A DNA stretch of 64,000 nucleotides from [Phialemoniopsis] sp. UDSM-2020 (Eukaryota > Ascomycota > Sordariomycetes > Thyridiales > Thyridiaceae): assembly GCA_018873225.1 (NCBI GenBank), contig JAEILZ010000001.1:4402001-4466000 (forward strand). The letters run 5' to 3'. How positions within the stretch are numbered: the first letter of the stretch is position 1; each line of letters opens with the position of its first letter. The position numbers were made by a program, and so were the translations under genes. Of this stretch, positions 45,459 to 56,147 are shown one piece after another. The notes below the pieces were generated by a model. That model saw only the letters and a list, made by a program, of their open reading frames with translations. It ran no database searches and was not told where the DNA came from.

Positions 45459-47606
45459 TTACCTCCTGCTGCCGTATCCAACAGGAGGAGCGGGCAAGGC
45501 GGCCGAGTAAGGGTTCCCATCAACGTAATGGGGCCCGTCTTCGTACCGGCTTGAGCGCGGAGGAGCTGCCGAATCCCAATTGTCAGCCCGTGATCTTGAT
45601 CTGGAGTACCCTTCGTTTGCACGCTGCAGGCGTTGCAGCCTCTTCTCGTGGCGCTTGGCTTTCTCCTCCTGAAACTCTTTGCACTCGTGCGTCAGCTCTC
45701 GGGCTTCCTTGAGCTCCGAGATGGCGCCCTTGATACCCAAGGCCGCGATGCCAATGGACGCAGCGTCCTGGAGGATAGCCTTGCTCTTGAGCTTCTTGGC
45801 CTCCTCGGGTGAGAGCCGCCCTTCCCTTACCGCCTTGTGCCGCTGATTTCGCTTCTCCATGCTCTGATAGACATTGTGCGCCGCGTGTATGGTGGCAACG
45901 GTCGCGAGACCAGTGGTGATGATCTGCTTACCTTTCATCTTCTTTGCCCGCTTCTCGTCCTCCGAGGAATCTCCCAAATCGGTATCCGATGCCGAGCTAT
46001 AGCCTCCTCGGCCTCCCTTCCGCGAACGGTTCTGGCTCCGATCGCGCCGATACGACCGGTCATCGTCGTAGTCATCACGTCCACCTCGTCCAGAGCCTCG
46101 GTCTCGTCCATAGCCATCGTCGTAGCTATCAGCGGACGGGGCGCGGCGGTGTCTGTCCCTCCTCGAGGCGCCACGTGGTGAATCATAGTCGCGGTCACGA
46201 TCGTCTTCGGCGGGGCCGTTACCAATGCCAAACTTGGCGAGACTGCGCCGTGCCGTGTCGACTACACTTCTGCTACGGCTTCTGTGGCGTCTGTCTGGCG
46301 AACCATCGCGGCTGTCGTAGCCATCGGGACTGCCGCGTCCTCGGGACTTTGACCTCTCACGGTTCTCCATGATCTTCTTGGCACCGAAGGCACCGAGTCC
46401 AGCAGTCGCCAGCGCGGCGAGTCCGGTCGCGCCGCCACCGCCGCCACCGCCGTCTGTTCGTGCCCGAGAGCGAGAGCGGCTTCGGCCGGTTGCTTTGTCC
46501 TCCTCGATATTCTTCTTGGAGCCGTTGATGACACGGTTACCCAGCAGACCACCGATGACCGACTCAGCCATGCTAAGCTTGTTACTCTTCTCAGGGTTCT
46601 GAGCAGCATCAATGGTGGCGGCACCAGCAGCGGCCGTGAGAACACGCTTGGCCTTCTCTCCCTTCCAGCCACCAGGCTGTCTGGAAACACGGAAGGCCTC
46701 GGTGGCTCCAGCAATGAGGGAGGCCATGGCAGCTTGCTGGACCTTGTTGCCAGGCTTCTTGTCACCATCGCGAGTCCTCGAGCTCGACCTGGAGCGACTA
46801 CCTCGGCGCGATCTCGTGTCGGACCTCTTATCCTTGTCATCGCTGCTGTCCTTGCCGGTAATCGCCTTCATGGCACCGCCAAGGCCAGCGGCCGCCAGGG
46901 CACTCTCCAAAAAGTTCTTGTGGCCCTTCTTCTCTTTGGCGTCACCCTCCTCGTCGGAATAGTACTCAGTGACCTTGCCGTCACGACCCTTGTGCATGAC
47001 ATATGTGGATTTCTTCTCCTCCTTGGCAGCGTGGGAGTTGTAGAAGTCGGCACCCTTGTAGGCAGCCAGCGCGCCTGCCGCACCGAGGGCCGCAGAAGCC
47101 ATCGCATTACGATGCACTTCTCCGCCCTCCTTGTTGGCCTCGCGCCGATCGTAAAGCTCCTTTCCACCAACGATGAGGGCAGCGCCGGCCACGGCAGCCA
47201 TGATCTTCTGCTGTTGGGAAATCATACGGCGCTTCTTCTTCTCTTCCTCTTCGTAGTAGACGCTGCCGGCTTTTTTGTGTGAGCGGCGGTCATAGTCGCG
47301 GTCGTAATCGCGGTCATAATCTCGGTCCCGAGGAGCATAGACGGAGCGGCGGTCGTCATAGTCATCGTAGTAGCCGGGCTCGGCGGAGCGGGCTCTGCGG
47401 ATCTCCCTCTGATAGCCGGGTGGCGGGAAGTCGCGGTGGATTTCCTCGATCGAGAGGTCACTATCCTCTCGAGCACGAGGAACCAGATCGCGAGATTGGA
47501 CTCTCAGATAGTTGTCATTGCCGTAGCGATCACTGCGACGCTCCTCACGGTAGTAGCGCTGGGAGCGCTCCCGTGTGGGAGGAGCGTCGTACTCGTAAGA
47601 AGTCAT
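45459..47606 (-). CDS. Arg/Asp-rich protein with repeated Gly/Ala helices (DUF3824-like)
   Basis: A single exon of 715 residues starting MTSYEYDAPPTRERSQRYYR. The composition alternates between Arg/Asp/Ser/Tyr-rich disordered stretches (DRDYDRDYDRDYDR near residue 95, several RSRSRS runs) and at least six short hydrophobic Gly/Ala-rich helices. Examples are MAAVAGAALIVGGKELYDRR (about 135-155), MASAALGAAGALAAYKGADF, SALAAAGLGGAMKAITG, MAESVIGGLLGN, GLAALATAGLGAFGAKKIM and IITTGLATVATIHAAHNVYQ. Such glycine-zipper-like segments suit membrane association or self-assembly. The pattern resembles fungal DUF3824-type proteins; this is a tentative match by pattern. No catalytic motif or signal peptide is seen. 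The C-terminal 100 residues form a charged helix (LKEARELTHECKEFQEEKAK). Function unknown. Confidence 0.8.
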   Translation of the reverse strand: MTSYEYDAPPTRERSQRYYREERRSDRYGNDNYLRVQSRDLVPRAREDSDLSIEEIHRDFPPPGYQREIRRARSAEPGYYDDYDDRRSVYAPRDRDYDRDYDRDYDRRSHKKAGSVYYEEEEKKKRRMISQQQKIMAAVAGAALIVGGKELYDRREANKEGGEVHRNAMASAALGAAGALAAYKGADFYNSHAAKEEKKSTYVMHKGRDGKVTEYYSDEEGDAKEKKGHKNFLESALAAAGLGGAMKAITGKDSSDDKDKRSDTRSRRGSRSRSSSRTRDGDKKPGNKVQQAAMASLIAGATEAFRVSRQPGGWKGEKAKRVLTAAAGAATIDAAQNPEKSNKLSMAESVIGGLLGNRVINGSKKNIEEDKATGRSRSRSRARTDGGGGGGGATGLAALATAGLGAFGAKKIMENRERSKSRGRGSPDGYDSRDGSPDRRHRSRSRSVVDTARRSLAKFGIGNGPAEDDRDRDYDSPRGASRRDRHRRAPSADSYDDGYGRDRGSGRGGRDDYDDDRSYRRDRSQNRSRKGGRGGYSSASDTDLGDSSEDEKRAKKMKGKQIITTGLATVATIHAAHNVYQSMEKRNQRHKAVREGRLSPEEAKKLKSKAILQDAASIGIAALGIKGAISELKEARELTHECKEFQEEKAKRHEKRLQRLQRANEGYSRSRSRADNWDSAAPPRSSRYEDGPHYVDGNPYSAALPAPPVGYGSRR

Positions 47607-50312
47607 CGCAGGCGTCGTCGCTCCGCTCAGCTCAGTAGCGTTTGACGTTCAACAGAGCAACCCGAGTGTGGAAATAACCTTCTACTGAGAGACGGCTAGC
47701 AGTGGTGGTGATGATTTCGATGGTTCAGGGTCGTATTATGCGCAAACGGAAAAATCGCTGGGGGAAAACAGCAGGTCGTTTAAAATCAGTAGGTTGGGAT
47801 TTACAGGGGCGATCCAACACTTGGTGTGCGTCTGCTTATATTCAAAGTAGAGGGAGGGAGCAGGAGTGGTGGCAGAGTGGGAGTATGAAGAGGGGGGGGC
47901 GGGGCATGAGGGCGGCGACAGACCAGACTGGACGACTGACGGACGAGAGGGAGGGGGATGCGTTGGCTGGGCTGGGGGCTCTACGGCTATCTAGTATTAC
48001 TTCTTGGAGGCGTTTCAGGGTTTGATCAAGCAAAGTGACGCACTCACTGGGCACCCGCCCACTTCACACTTGAGCCACTCTGTCGGTCGGTGCGTGCGTG
48101 CGTGCTAACGCCGGTAATCTGTGACTGTTCCTTAGCAGAAGCACGAGGGTGGATCAGCCCAACCTGAATGTGCTCGAAGGAGGCGGCTTGCACAGCCCGT
48201 TCTCTCATGCCTTGTATCTGCCGGTCGCCCTTATTGGACAAGTTTGAGATTTCTAGCCCGCTCTAGAAACCAGGCAAAGCGCACTTTTGTGCACTTCGTT
48301 CCATTTGCTGGAAAAGGAAGCACTGGGAGCCCAGCGACAAGGTGAGGGAGGGTGGTTCCGTCATGGGCCGGCGTCTGTTGGGGTTTCAGGTCTCAGCGCC
48401 GGCGAGGAGAGCCTTATGGACAGTGGCTTGCCAATCTCCTTCCTGACTTGTGGCCGCTGAGTAGAGGCCCAAAAGGGCTGGGCATCAAAGGATATCCCGG
48501 TAGGCTCTGAGAGTGCGTGCCTGTGTGCCAGAGCCATGCTCAGATGCGGGAGAGGCCACCTGCGGATGTTCCGGCAGTGGCCGTGTTGGACGGCGTGGTC
48601 GCTAACCTGCCGCAACTTTAGTTCCCGTGCGCTTCCGCCCGCTGGGAAGACCTGCTAAACATCGTAGTAATGCGGTCTCTCTCTTGGTTCGACATTGTTT
48701 TCATCTTGACAGGAGTTTGTCTCCATTGAGAATTAACAGAGTACTGCGAGTCAGACATTCTAGTCATTCCCCTTTTCTCAGCCTCGAAAGGTCGGGATTC
48801 TGGTCGAGGCCTCCTCTGGAATTCGTGGTGACCATCGGTCGGCTGCTTGCGGGGAAGAGGATGGGACGGACCGCCCGCCCAAGGTCAGGCAAGGCACTCT
48901 CGAGTCGGGAACACCAGACCAAGAGTCGGCTGGATTCGAGCATTTGGTGATTGGAGGGCGCCACAACGGAACTGCAGGCAAGGAGGGGTCGAGAAGGCAG
49001 AGAGTGGGGCTGGCGGAGTGGCACGCAGCTGCCCGCACCAAAATGACGCACCTTCTCAGTGGCGCAGTCGCCCGTGCTTTGGATTGTCCCTTCCAGTCTT
49101 AGTCGGCCAGTCCGTCCGCCGATGCTGCGATTTTTGGCCCCCAACTCCGAATACCTGCCGTCTTCTCTTTTGTTGAGAATAACACTTGTCAAATCACTCC
49201 TGTTTGCTCTCTCCATAAGCTGTGACACTCGAGATCCCACAAGAAGGCCAAGTGTTGAGCTGGCAGTGGAGGAGAATTGGATCTTTGCACAGGGTCCAAG
49301 TCCATAATGACGTAATTATTCAAGGGTCTTGTGGCCTTTGCTAGCGAGCTCCCCCGTTAGAACCCCTGTCAGTCCAGCCCTTCAACGGCTCGACTCTTGT
49401 CTTGACAATTATTAGGGAACGCAACTTCATATATCTGGAAATGTGAGAGGTAATTGGGAAGTTTAGCTCTTGAAAGAGAACGGGTACCTTGCATCTTGCT
49501 CAGAAAAGGCTGGTCGCAAGAACCGAGACGGGTGTGTTGATCAGGGAATCGTTCCGTCCAGAGCAACCCACTCGCCAACCCTGGTCTTGTATGTTTCTTT
49601 CCCAGAATAAAGACAAAGATGCTCTCTTGGCCAGGAATACCATATCCACAGGCCGAAAAGAGGAAACATCTCTCGACCCCAATATGCCTTGACTGAGCCA
49701 AACCGCCCAGCCGGACCCCGGCACTAAGATGGATCGAGATCATCCCACCTCCATCATATCATTGTCATCCAATAGCTCACAGCTCCGAGCCAAACACGCT
49801 GTTTCTGTAGCACCCAAAGGCCATGAGGCTACCTCTTTGGGCCTGTCCACACGTAACCAAGTAAGACAAATACGAGGTAGCACGGCGCCCCGAACCACCT
49901 TATTCGCCGCCCATGAGTGAGCCACTTGCGCGTCCGTCCTCCACAGCAGGCCTAAAAAAGAAGCTTTGACAGCTTACCCCTGCTCGCGGATCGTCGCCTC
50001 GGACTGTCTTCTCTGCTCGGTGGATGACAGAAGCTCTCGGTCATTGCTCTTTACCTACTAAATAGTGCAAAGATCAGCTCAATGAAGTTTCCATAGCAAT
50101 AAAGACGATCCAACTCCCCCTTTTACCTTCTCCGCACTTTTCTCATCTCCAACACACGCGACATCAGGTCCATACACTTTACTACCTTCAGCTCAGGTGC
50201 ATACTTTGGGACATCGTCATCACTACACAGCAAGCAGTCTTAGCATTGAGTACCACTACCACATCAACCCAGTAGCAACACCACTTCGCCAGTCCATACA
50301 CAAAAGACAACA
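47607..50312. other. Long divergent intergenic region
   Basis: About 2.7 kb between two divergent starts. A short GTGC-type tandem repeat lies near 48090-48103. From about 50090 the plus strand is pyrimidine- and CA-rich, typical of a leader before the start at 50313. No further gene is supported. Confidence 0.45.
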
Positions 50313-50816
50313 ATGCGTCCCACCGCAGCCCTCCTCCTCTCCATCGCAGCAGGGCTGGCCAGCGCCTCACCGGCAGAGGACATCCCCCCGCCGACAGACA
50401 GCGCCACCAACTCGCTGACGGACATAATGTCCATCCTGCCCGTGACCACCACGCCCCTGAGCGCTCCCACAGGAGGCAGCGGCGGCGGCGACAACTCCAA
50501 CTCCACCACCAGCCACTTCACCGGCGGCACGGGCGGCACCTCGCGCAGCACCGTGTCCGGCAACTTCACGGGCATCCCGACGCCGACGCTCAGCGGCACC
50601 GTCGTCACGGGCACGACGACCGACGCGGGCGGCAACGTCGTCACGACGACCTACACGAGCGCCGCGCTGGGTGGCGGTGGAAGCGGCGGTGGAGCGACGA
50701 GCACGACGGGGGCCGGCGGGGCCGGAGGCACCAATGCGGCCGTGGCGCCGGCGCCGGGCCAGGGTGCCGTGTTTGGCGGGATCGTCGCTGTGGCCGGCTT
50801 GCTTGCTGCCTTCTAA
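50313..50816 (+). CDS. Small secreted Gly/Thr-rich protein, probably GPI-anchored
   Basis: A single exon of 167 residues. It starts with a clear signal peptide, MRPTAALLLSIAAGLASA, cleaved around residue 18. The mature part is Thr/Gly/Ser/Pro-rich with N-glycosylation sequons (NSTT, NFTG) and a Val/Thr segment (GTVVTGTTTDAGGNVVTTTY) of a kind common in fungal wall proteins. A Gly/Ala-rich spacer leads to the hydrophobic end AVFGGIVAVAGLLAAF, a likely GPI-anchor signal. There are no cysteines, so it is not a CFEM or hydrophobin. It is probably displayed on the wall or membrane; function unknown. Confidence 0.78.
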   Translation: MRPTAALLLSIAAGLASASPAEDIPPPTDSATNSLTDIMSILPVTTTPLSAPTGGSGGGDNSNSTTSHFTGGTGGTSRSTVSGNFTGIPTPTLSGTVVTGTTTDAGGNVVTTTYTSAALGGGGSGGGATSTTGAGGAGGTNAAVAPAPGQGAVFGGIVAVAGLLAAF

Positions 50817-52420
50817 AGCTGGTCCCGAGTAAGGGCAGAATATTGGCTGCCCGAAATTTAAAAGTCAGTGCTCGAGGGTCGAGAATGTGCCTTGGAGGGG
50901 TAACTGGAGCACGGCTGGGGAAGAGGATAGGCAAAGAGTATCATGGGAACTGGTTCGTACATCGATAGGGCCACCCCAGATGGTGAAGACGGCCTTCTAC
51001 ATCGCCGTATCCGGTTAATGAGGATGCAAAATCAATGTCAAATTGTACGATCATAAGAGACAGGCCGCCGCCCCCGCAGCACGAGGCAGAACCCAGAATT
51101 GCAAATGAGTCTCAACACACAACAGCACACTGCGTGAGAGTCCAAGCAAGAAGTATATATGTACAATATTACCAAGTTTTATCTTTGTTTGATTTTTGGG
51201 AATCTCTATTCGTACAAAGGGTGATTGCTAATGATGATATCCCTTTTCCCCCAAACTTTCTCTCGCGGAGGAGACTTTTTTTTCGCTAGCCGGCAAGAGA
51301 CAAAACGAACCAAAAATTGCACAAGAGGCACAGCAAAACTCTTGTTTCCCCCTTTCCGTCGAGACACTGTCGGTCTTTTCCGCGGTCTTGGGAGGGAAGG
51401 GGGAGTGGGAGGAGAGTGGTCGATGACAGGACCAAGAATGCTGCTCTCCCACTTCTAGAATGAAATAGAAACGTCTCAAAAAGATAAAACCCCGGTAGTG
51501 CTTCTCCGTTTTTGTGCCCTGATGTTGGTCCTTTGCATGCAATGTAGTTGTGATTCTCCCAGCCGGACGACATGCAAGAAAAGAAGAGATTGCTGATAGA
51601 AAGACCAACAGATCCGGCTTAAGTGCAAAGAGAAACTTTTCATGCTGTTCCTCCCTTTCATCCCAAAGCAGCAAGTGTAAAAGACGCGAAAAGAATAGAC
51701 CATATGTGTCTTCTGAGATTCATCCAGCCTTCGGATGGGTTGGGAGGTCGTCTGCAAAGGAACACATTGCTGTGATTGAGTGCCAGAGTGCGGGACAACA
51801 AAAGTCAACCTTGCACAGTTGATATCGAACGCCACGAGGCGGTCATGATGCCAGTATCCTTAGCGTCATATCCTTCCTGCCCCCAGTCGCCGGTCCTCTC
51901 AAAGGACATTGCTGGTATCAAAGAAAAGAGAAGGTCCGATAAGTGACCGCAGCATCTGCTGCAGGTGTGTTTGCTGGGTGAATATGATAGATGCGGAGGC
52001 CAATGCCGAGCGATAACACAGCAACAGCCTCGCTCGATAGGAAGAGAAACATGTTGCATCAAATCCTAGTGAAGCGGGCCCAGCTCGTCAGAGTTGGCGA
52101 GCTAGATCCAAGAAAAGATCGTAAGTCCGCCCAGTCATTATAGGAGCCCCAGCCATCGGTATGGTTCCTGTATTATACTTTGTGATTGAAGCTTTGCTTC
52201 ATGAAGTGGAGTCTGCCGTTTTGACCGGCGGCAGAACAGTTTGGTGAATAAAGGGAGGGAAGAAATTCTGAGTGCTGCTGCGTTCCAAGGGAGTGTGAAA
52301 AAGATGTTCAAAGCGCATCCAGGTGAACGACCAGTCGAGCAAGAAATGCACTCGCTCAAGAAAGCCCGGGCTGCTGCAAAAGGTTGGATGTGAGAGCCTA
52401 GGCTTTTGTCGTGCATCGTC
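50817..52420. other. Intergenic between convergent genes
   Basis: About 1.6 kb containing the 3' flank of the small secreted-protein gene and of the La-domain gene. It is AT-richer around 51160-51680. No gene or RNA was recognised. Confidence 0.45.
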
Positions 52421-55400
52421 TTAATTTCTGCCTTCGCCGTTGACGAGACCGATAGATTGGACCTGCTTGGCCTCCTCGAAATGAGGGGTGAAGAACTCAC
52501 GCAACGGCTTGCCAGCGGCCCAGCGTCGCTCCTGGTCCGAGAACAGGATGTTGTGATAGTAGTTCACTAGGCGATTGACACCAAATTTGCTTGGTGTCTC
52601 CTTGCGGCCATCCTCCAGGGCGAAGTCTCTGAACTCATGGTACATGCGAGCATTGAAATGCTCGGTCAAAGCATGCGACCAGAAAGCATAGAGGTCTCTC
52701 ATCTCCGGGGGGGTCTCACCGGGAGCAGCCGCCTTGCGCTGCTCAAGGGCACGCGAGCGGAGCTTGGGGTATGCGACGCTATTCGTCCGGGGAGACTTGG
52801 GATCACTAGATCAAGGATGAGATTAGTCAAGCAGGTTCAGAGTAGACATGGGGGAAGAGGCTATACCTAGATGACTCTTTGGATCCGTTCACCATCTCAG
52901 GGCTTGCCTTCTCAGCCACGCTTCCACCCTCGCTAGATGTCTGAGCCCGCTCGTCGCTCAGGTTGACCATCAGGTTCTCCACTTGCTCATCAGGCCAATT
53001 CTGAAAGTCAGCGAGCGTGACCGCTGCGCTGCCGAAACCAGAGGGCGAGAAGTCGGCCACAGTAGCTGACAGCTGCGACTCACCAGGATAGTGGAAGCCG
53101 TTGACGGCACCACCGTTCACACTGGGCTCTTGATGCATGCCGTTAGGGTAATAAGGGAACATCTGGTCAGGGTTCTGTGGCGCAAAATGTTGGGGGTAGC
53201 CAGTTGGCGACACAGCTGGGTAAGCAGATGGGACCATTTGGTTAGGGAAGGGAGCGTGGCTCATCCTATCATGGGATCGGTAATGGAAGTGAGCAGGACC
53301 ATTGGTCTGGGCATCCGGATCGCGTTCCTCCACTGCGAGCAGGAAAATGTCCCACTTCTCACGGGTTCGCAGCCTCTCGATACCATCGTCGCCAACCACG
53401 TAGTCAATCTTGTCAGACTGAGCACAGGCCAGGCGCACGAAGTCCACGGTCGGAGCCAGAGCAGCCATCCGTTGGAAGTTGGCCACAGTGGACAGCAGCA
53501 CGAATCCTTGCGAGTCCATGTTCTTACGAAGGAACATATCCTTGCACAAGTTGTCCAGGGAGAAATAATATTCGACCTGCAACTTCAAGCCATGGACCAG
53601 ATCGGGGTCCTGGAAGGGGCCGGGAAACTGCCCAAAGTTGTTGTAGCCCTGCATCTGGTACTCCTGGGGCATCTCGCTAGTCTGAAGTGACTGCGCTCTC
53701 TGGCCATTGTTGGCACCGTTGGCGGCACGGCTGCTATACGATGGGCCGGTCGACAGAGACTGGGAACGGGCGTTGCCTCGGCCGTTCCTCGAACCGTGAC
53801 CACCTCCGAATGAGTACTGCCCAGGGGGTGGGCTGTACGGGTTCTGATGCTGGGGAGAGTACGTGGGATGCGACGCATATCTCTGCCCGTTGGGTGGGTA
53901 GCCTGCTTGGGACATGTGGCTCGATGTCGGGTGACCGTTGTGTCCGCCACGACCACCTCGGTACCCACCACGTCCGCCGCGCTCGTTGCGGACCTCTGTC
54001 CTCTCGCGAGCGCCGTGGCCCTGTTCCTTGAAGGCTTGGAAGCCTGATTCTTGCCCAGAGTTAGCACGATTTCTAACGATGACACTCCGGGATTCGCCAT
54101 GCTCGACGCATCCCGTCATCCGGGCCAGATGTGCATGGTGATTGGGTTGTTTACCTCTCGTATTTGACTCTGCCTTGCCGGCGAACTGATAAAGCACCGT
54201 TAGCTGATGGCCTGCGGACAGAGTGGCATGTGGACTTGACTTACTGCTACCCCTTCAGCGGTGGAGTCCTTGGCACGCTCTGTTGAAGCTGGGCCGGAAG
54301 ATTTTCGTTGATCTCGAGAGAACGATCCGTCGACTGAGGCTCGCTTAGAGGCCGCTGCCGCTCCCTGAGATGAAGCGCGACCCGTGCTTGCACTCTCCCG
54401 CTGCGTATCACGACCCTCAGAGACCTTTGCTGTAGGAGCTCCTGCTGACGTGGGTGAAGCCTTCTCACCGCTGACACTAGCACCATTGCCTTGTCCCCCT
54501 CTGGAACCGACATCACGGCCGCCTCTAGCGCCACCGCGAGGTTTGCCGCCACGCGGGGGTAGCGGAGTCTGGAAGTTGACGGAAGGGACGAAGGGCACCG
54601 GCACCCACTTTTGTCGAGGCTTGGCCTGACCATTATCGTCCTGGCCGTCCTTCTCTGCGCGATCGGTCTCAGGGACCGTTGCCTTGGGCTTTCCGTCCTC
54701 AGCGGTAGCCGCGGTTTCCGGGGTGGGCCAGGCGGCAGCATCCTCTACGGAGGGTAGAGCGGCAGTTGCCCGGTCGTCCTTGTCGGACCTGCTCCCTCTA
54801 GGACCGCTTCTCCGTTGTTCTCCGGGGCGAGGGGCTTCACCGGCTCGTCTCTGAGCTTTGGCGGCTCCCGAGGCATCGACGGACTCGGTGCCTTGCTTCT
54901 TGCTCTCTTGAGCGGTACCAACGGGACCTTCGGTCGCCGAGGACGAGATCTTGGGCGCCTGGCCTGTGATCGGTTTCACCTGCGTAGTTTGCGCTTCTAT
55001 GCGCTTATGCCAGGGATTAACGGTAGGCGCCGGGGCCTCCTTCAGCTCGATCTTAATGGCTTCCTTCTCAGCCTCTTTCTGTTGAGCTTGATCCTGCTCG
55101 GAATCCTTGTCGGCCTGCTTGCCCTTCTTTCCCTTTCTGCCCTTCCTCGAGTCGTTCGAATCCTGGCGAGAATTCGTGTTTCCACTTCGAGCAGGCTTTT
55201 CGCTGCTCGCGGCCAGGGAGCCGGTTGTAGAGACTTCATCGTCTCGTGAAACCACAGAGGGCTCAGTCGTTGGCGCCGCCGAAGGGCCAGGTGCAGTCAC
55301 GGCTGCCATATCAGAATCCTGTTTCTGAGCAGCGGTGTCGGTCTCTGTACTGGAGGGCTTTGCTGCCTCGATGATCTCAGAGGGGGGTTGTGAGGACAGT

Positions 55401-55555
55401 GCCGTGCCGGTAGTGGTCGTGGAGACTGCATCGTCCTTGCCGAGGGAGCTCGTCGACGGCGGTGCAGGACTGGCAACCTGTGGAGGGGTGGCCTGGGCTG
55501 TAGTAGACTTTCCTCTCGCGGCTTGCGCGTAGGAAAAGGTAGCAGAATTCGACAT
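52421..55555 (-). CDS. La-domain RNA-binding protein, LARP1-like with a DM15-like C-terminus
   Basis: Four exons in order, 55555-54245, 54185-54155, 54043-52867 and 52805-52421, encode 967 residues. Exon 2 is only 31 nt. Introns are 59, 111 and 61 bp, and the 111 bp one is a stopless multiple of three (GTAAAC donor, GTGCTAAC branch, AATCAG acceptor). The start MSNSATFSYAQAARGK is preferred over a Met 30 codons upstream. A disordered, charged N-terminal half leads to an RGG-type run (GGRGGYRGGRGG). The La-type winged helix is at about 590-690 (QVEYYFSLDNLCKDMFLRK, GFVLLSTVANFQRM). Exon 4 encodes LYAFWSHALTEHFNARMYHE and FRDFALED (about 877-905), resembling a DM15 repeat of LARP1, which binds capped TOP mRNA ends. 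It likely binds mRNA and ribosome-linked transcripts in the cytoplasm, as Sro9/Slf1 and LARP1 do. Confidence 0.88.
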
Positions 55556-56129
55556 GGCTTCTGTAGGTCGCTTAGTATCACCTGAAGCCATTACAGCCAA
55601 GACGTGTGGATGATGCGACGGGCTTCTTTCGAGCCACGTGCCCAACGAGAATGGGTGAGTATAGCTCTCACCAACACCCTCACGCCTCGACCGAGGATGA
55701 TGTCAACCGTCTCCTCCAGTCAGGCAATGTCTGGAGAGACCGACAACGATTTGCAGGCCCAACCCTGGGTTATCCCGACGGTGTTGAGCGATCGTGGATC
55801 GGCAAATGTTCGTCGGCAGAGATAGTCGTGCTTGCTTTTTTTTGCAGGAACTGAACGATATCGGCCAGGACGGTGCGATGGAAATAACAAGGCTTACGCG
55901 GAATGCAAGCCGGTCGTATATCACTGCTGCAGTTTCGTGTGCAATGTGGCAGACCGCGCCAAAGGTGCTCTGTCAAGTTTGGAAGAGCCTTGGGACCCCG
56001 ACAAAAAAGTGACTTAGTGAGGCAGTCACCTTTGGAAAGGCTTGACGAGTCGAGAAAGACCTCGAGAATCGCAACAAAGACTTTGTCGAGTATTCGTAGA
56101 GGACGGGCGTGGACGAAAGACGACAGCAA

Positions 56130-56147
56130 AACAACAACAACAACAAC
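56130..56147. repeat. (AAC)6 microsatellite
   Basis: Six perfect copies read directly. It lies in the leader/promoter side of the La-domain gene. Confidence 0.8.
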
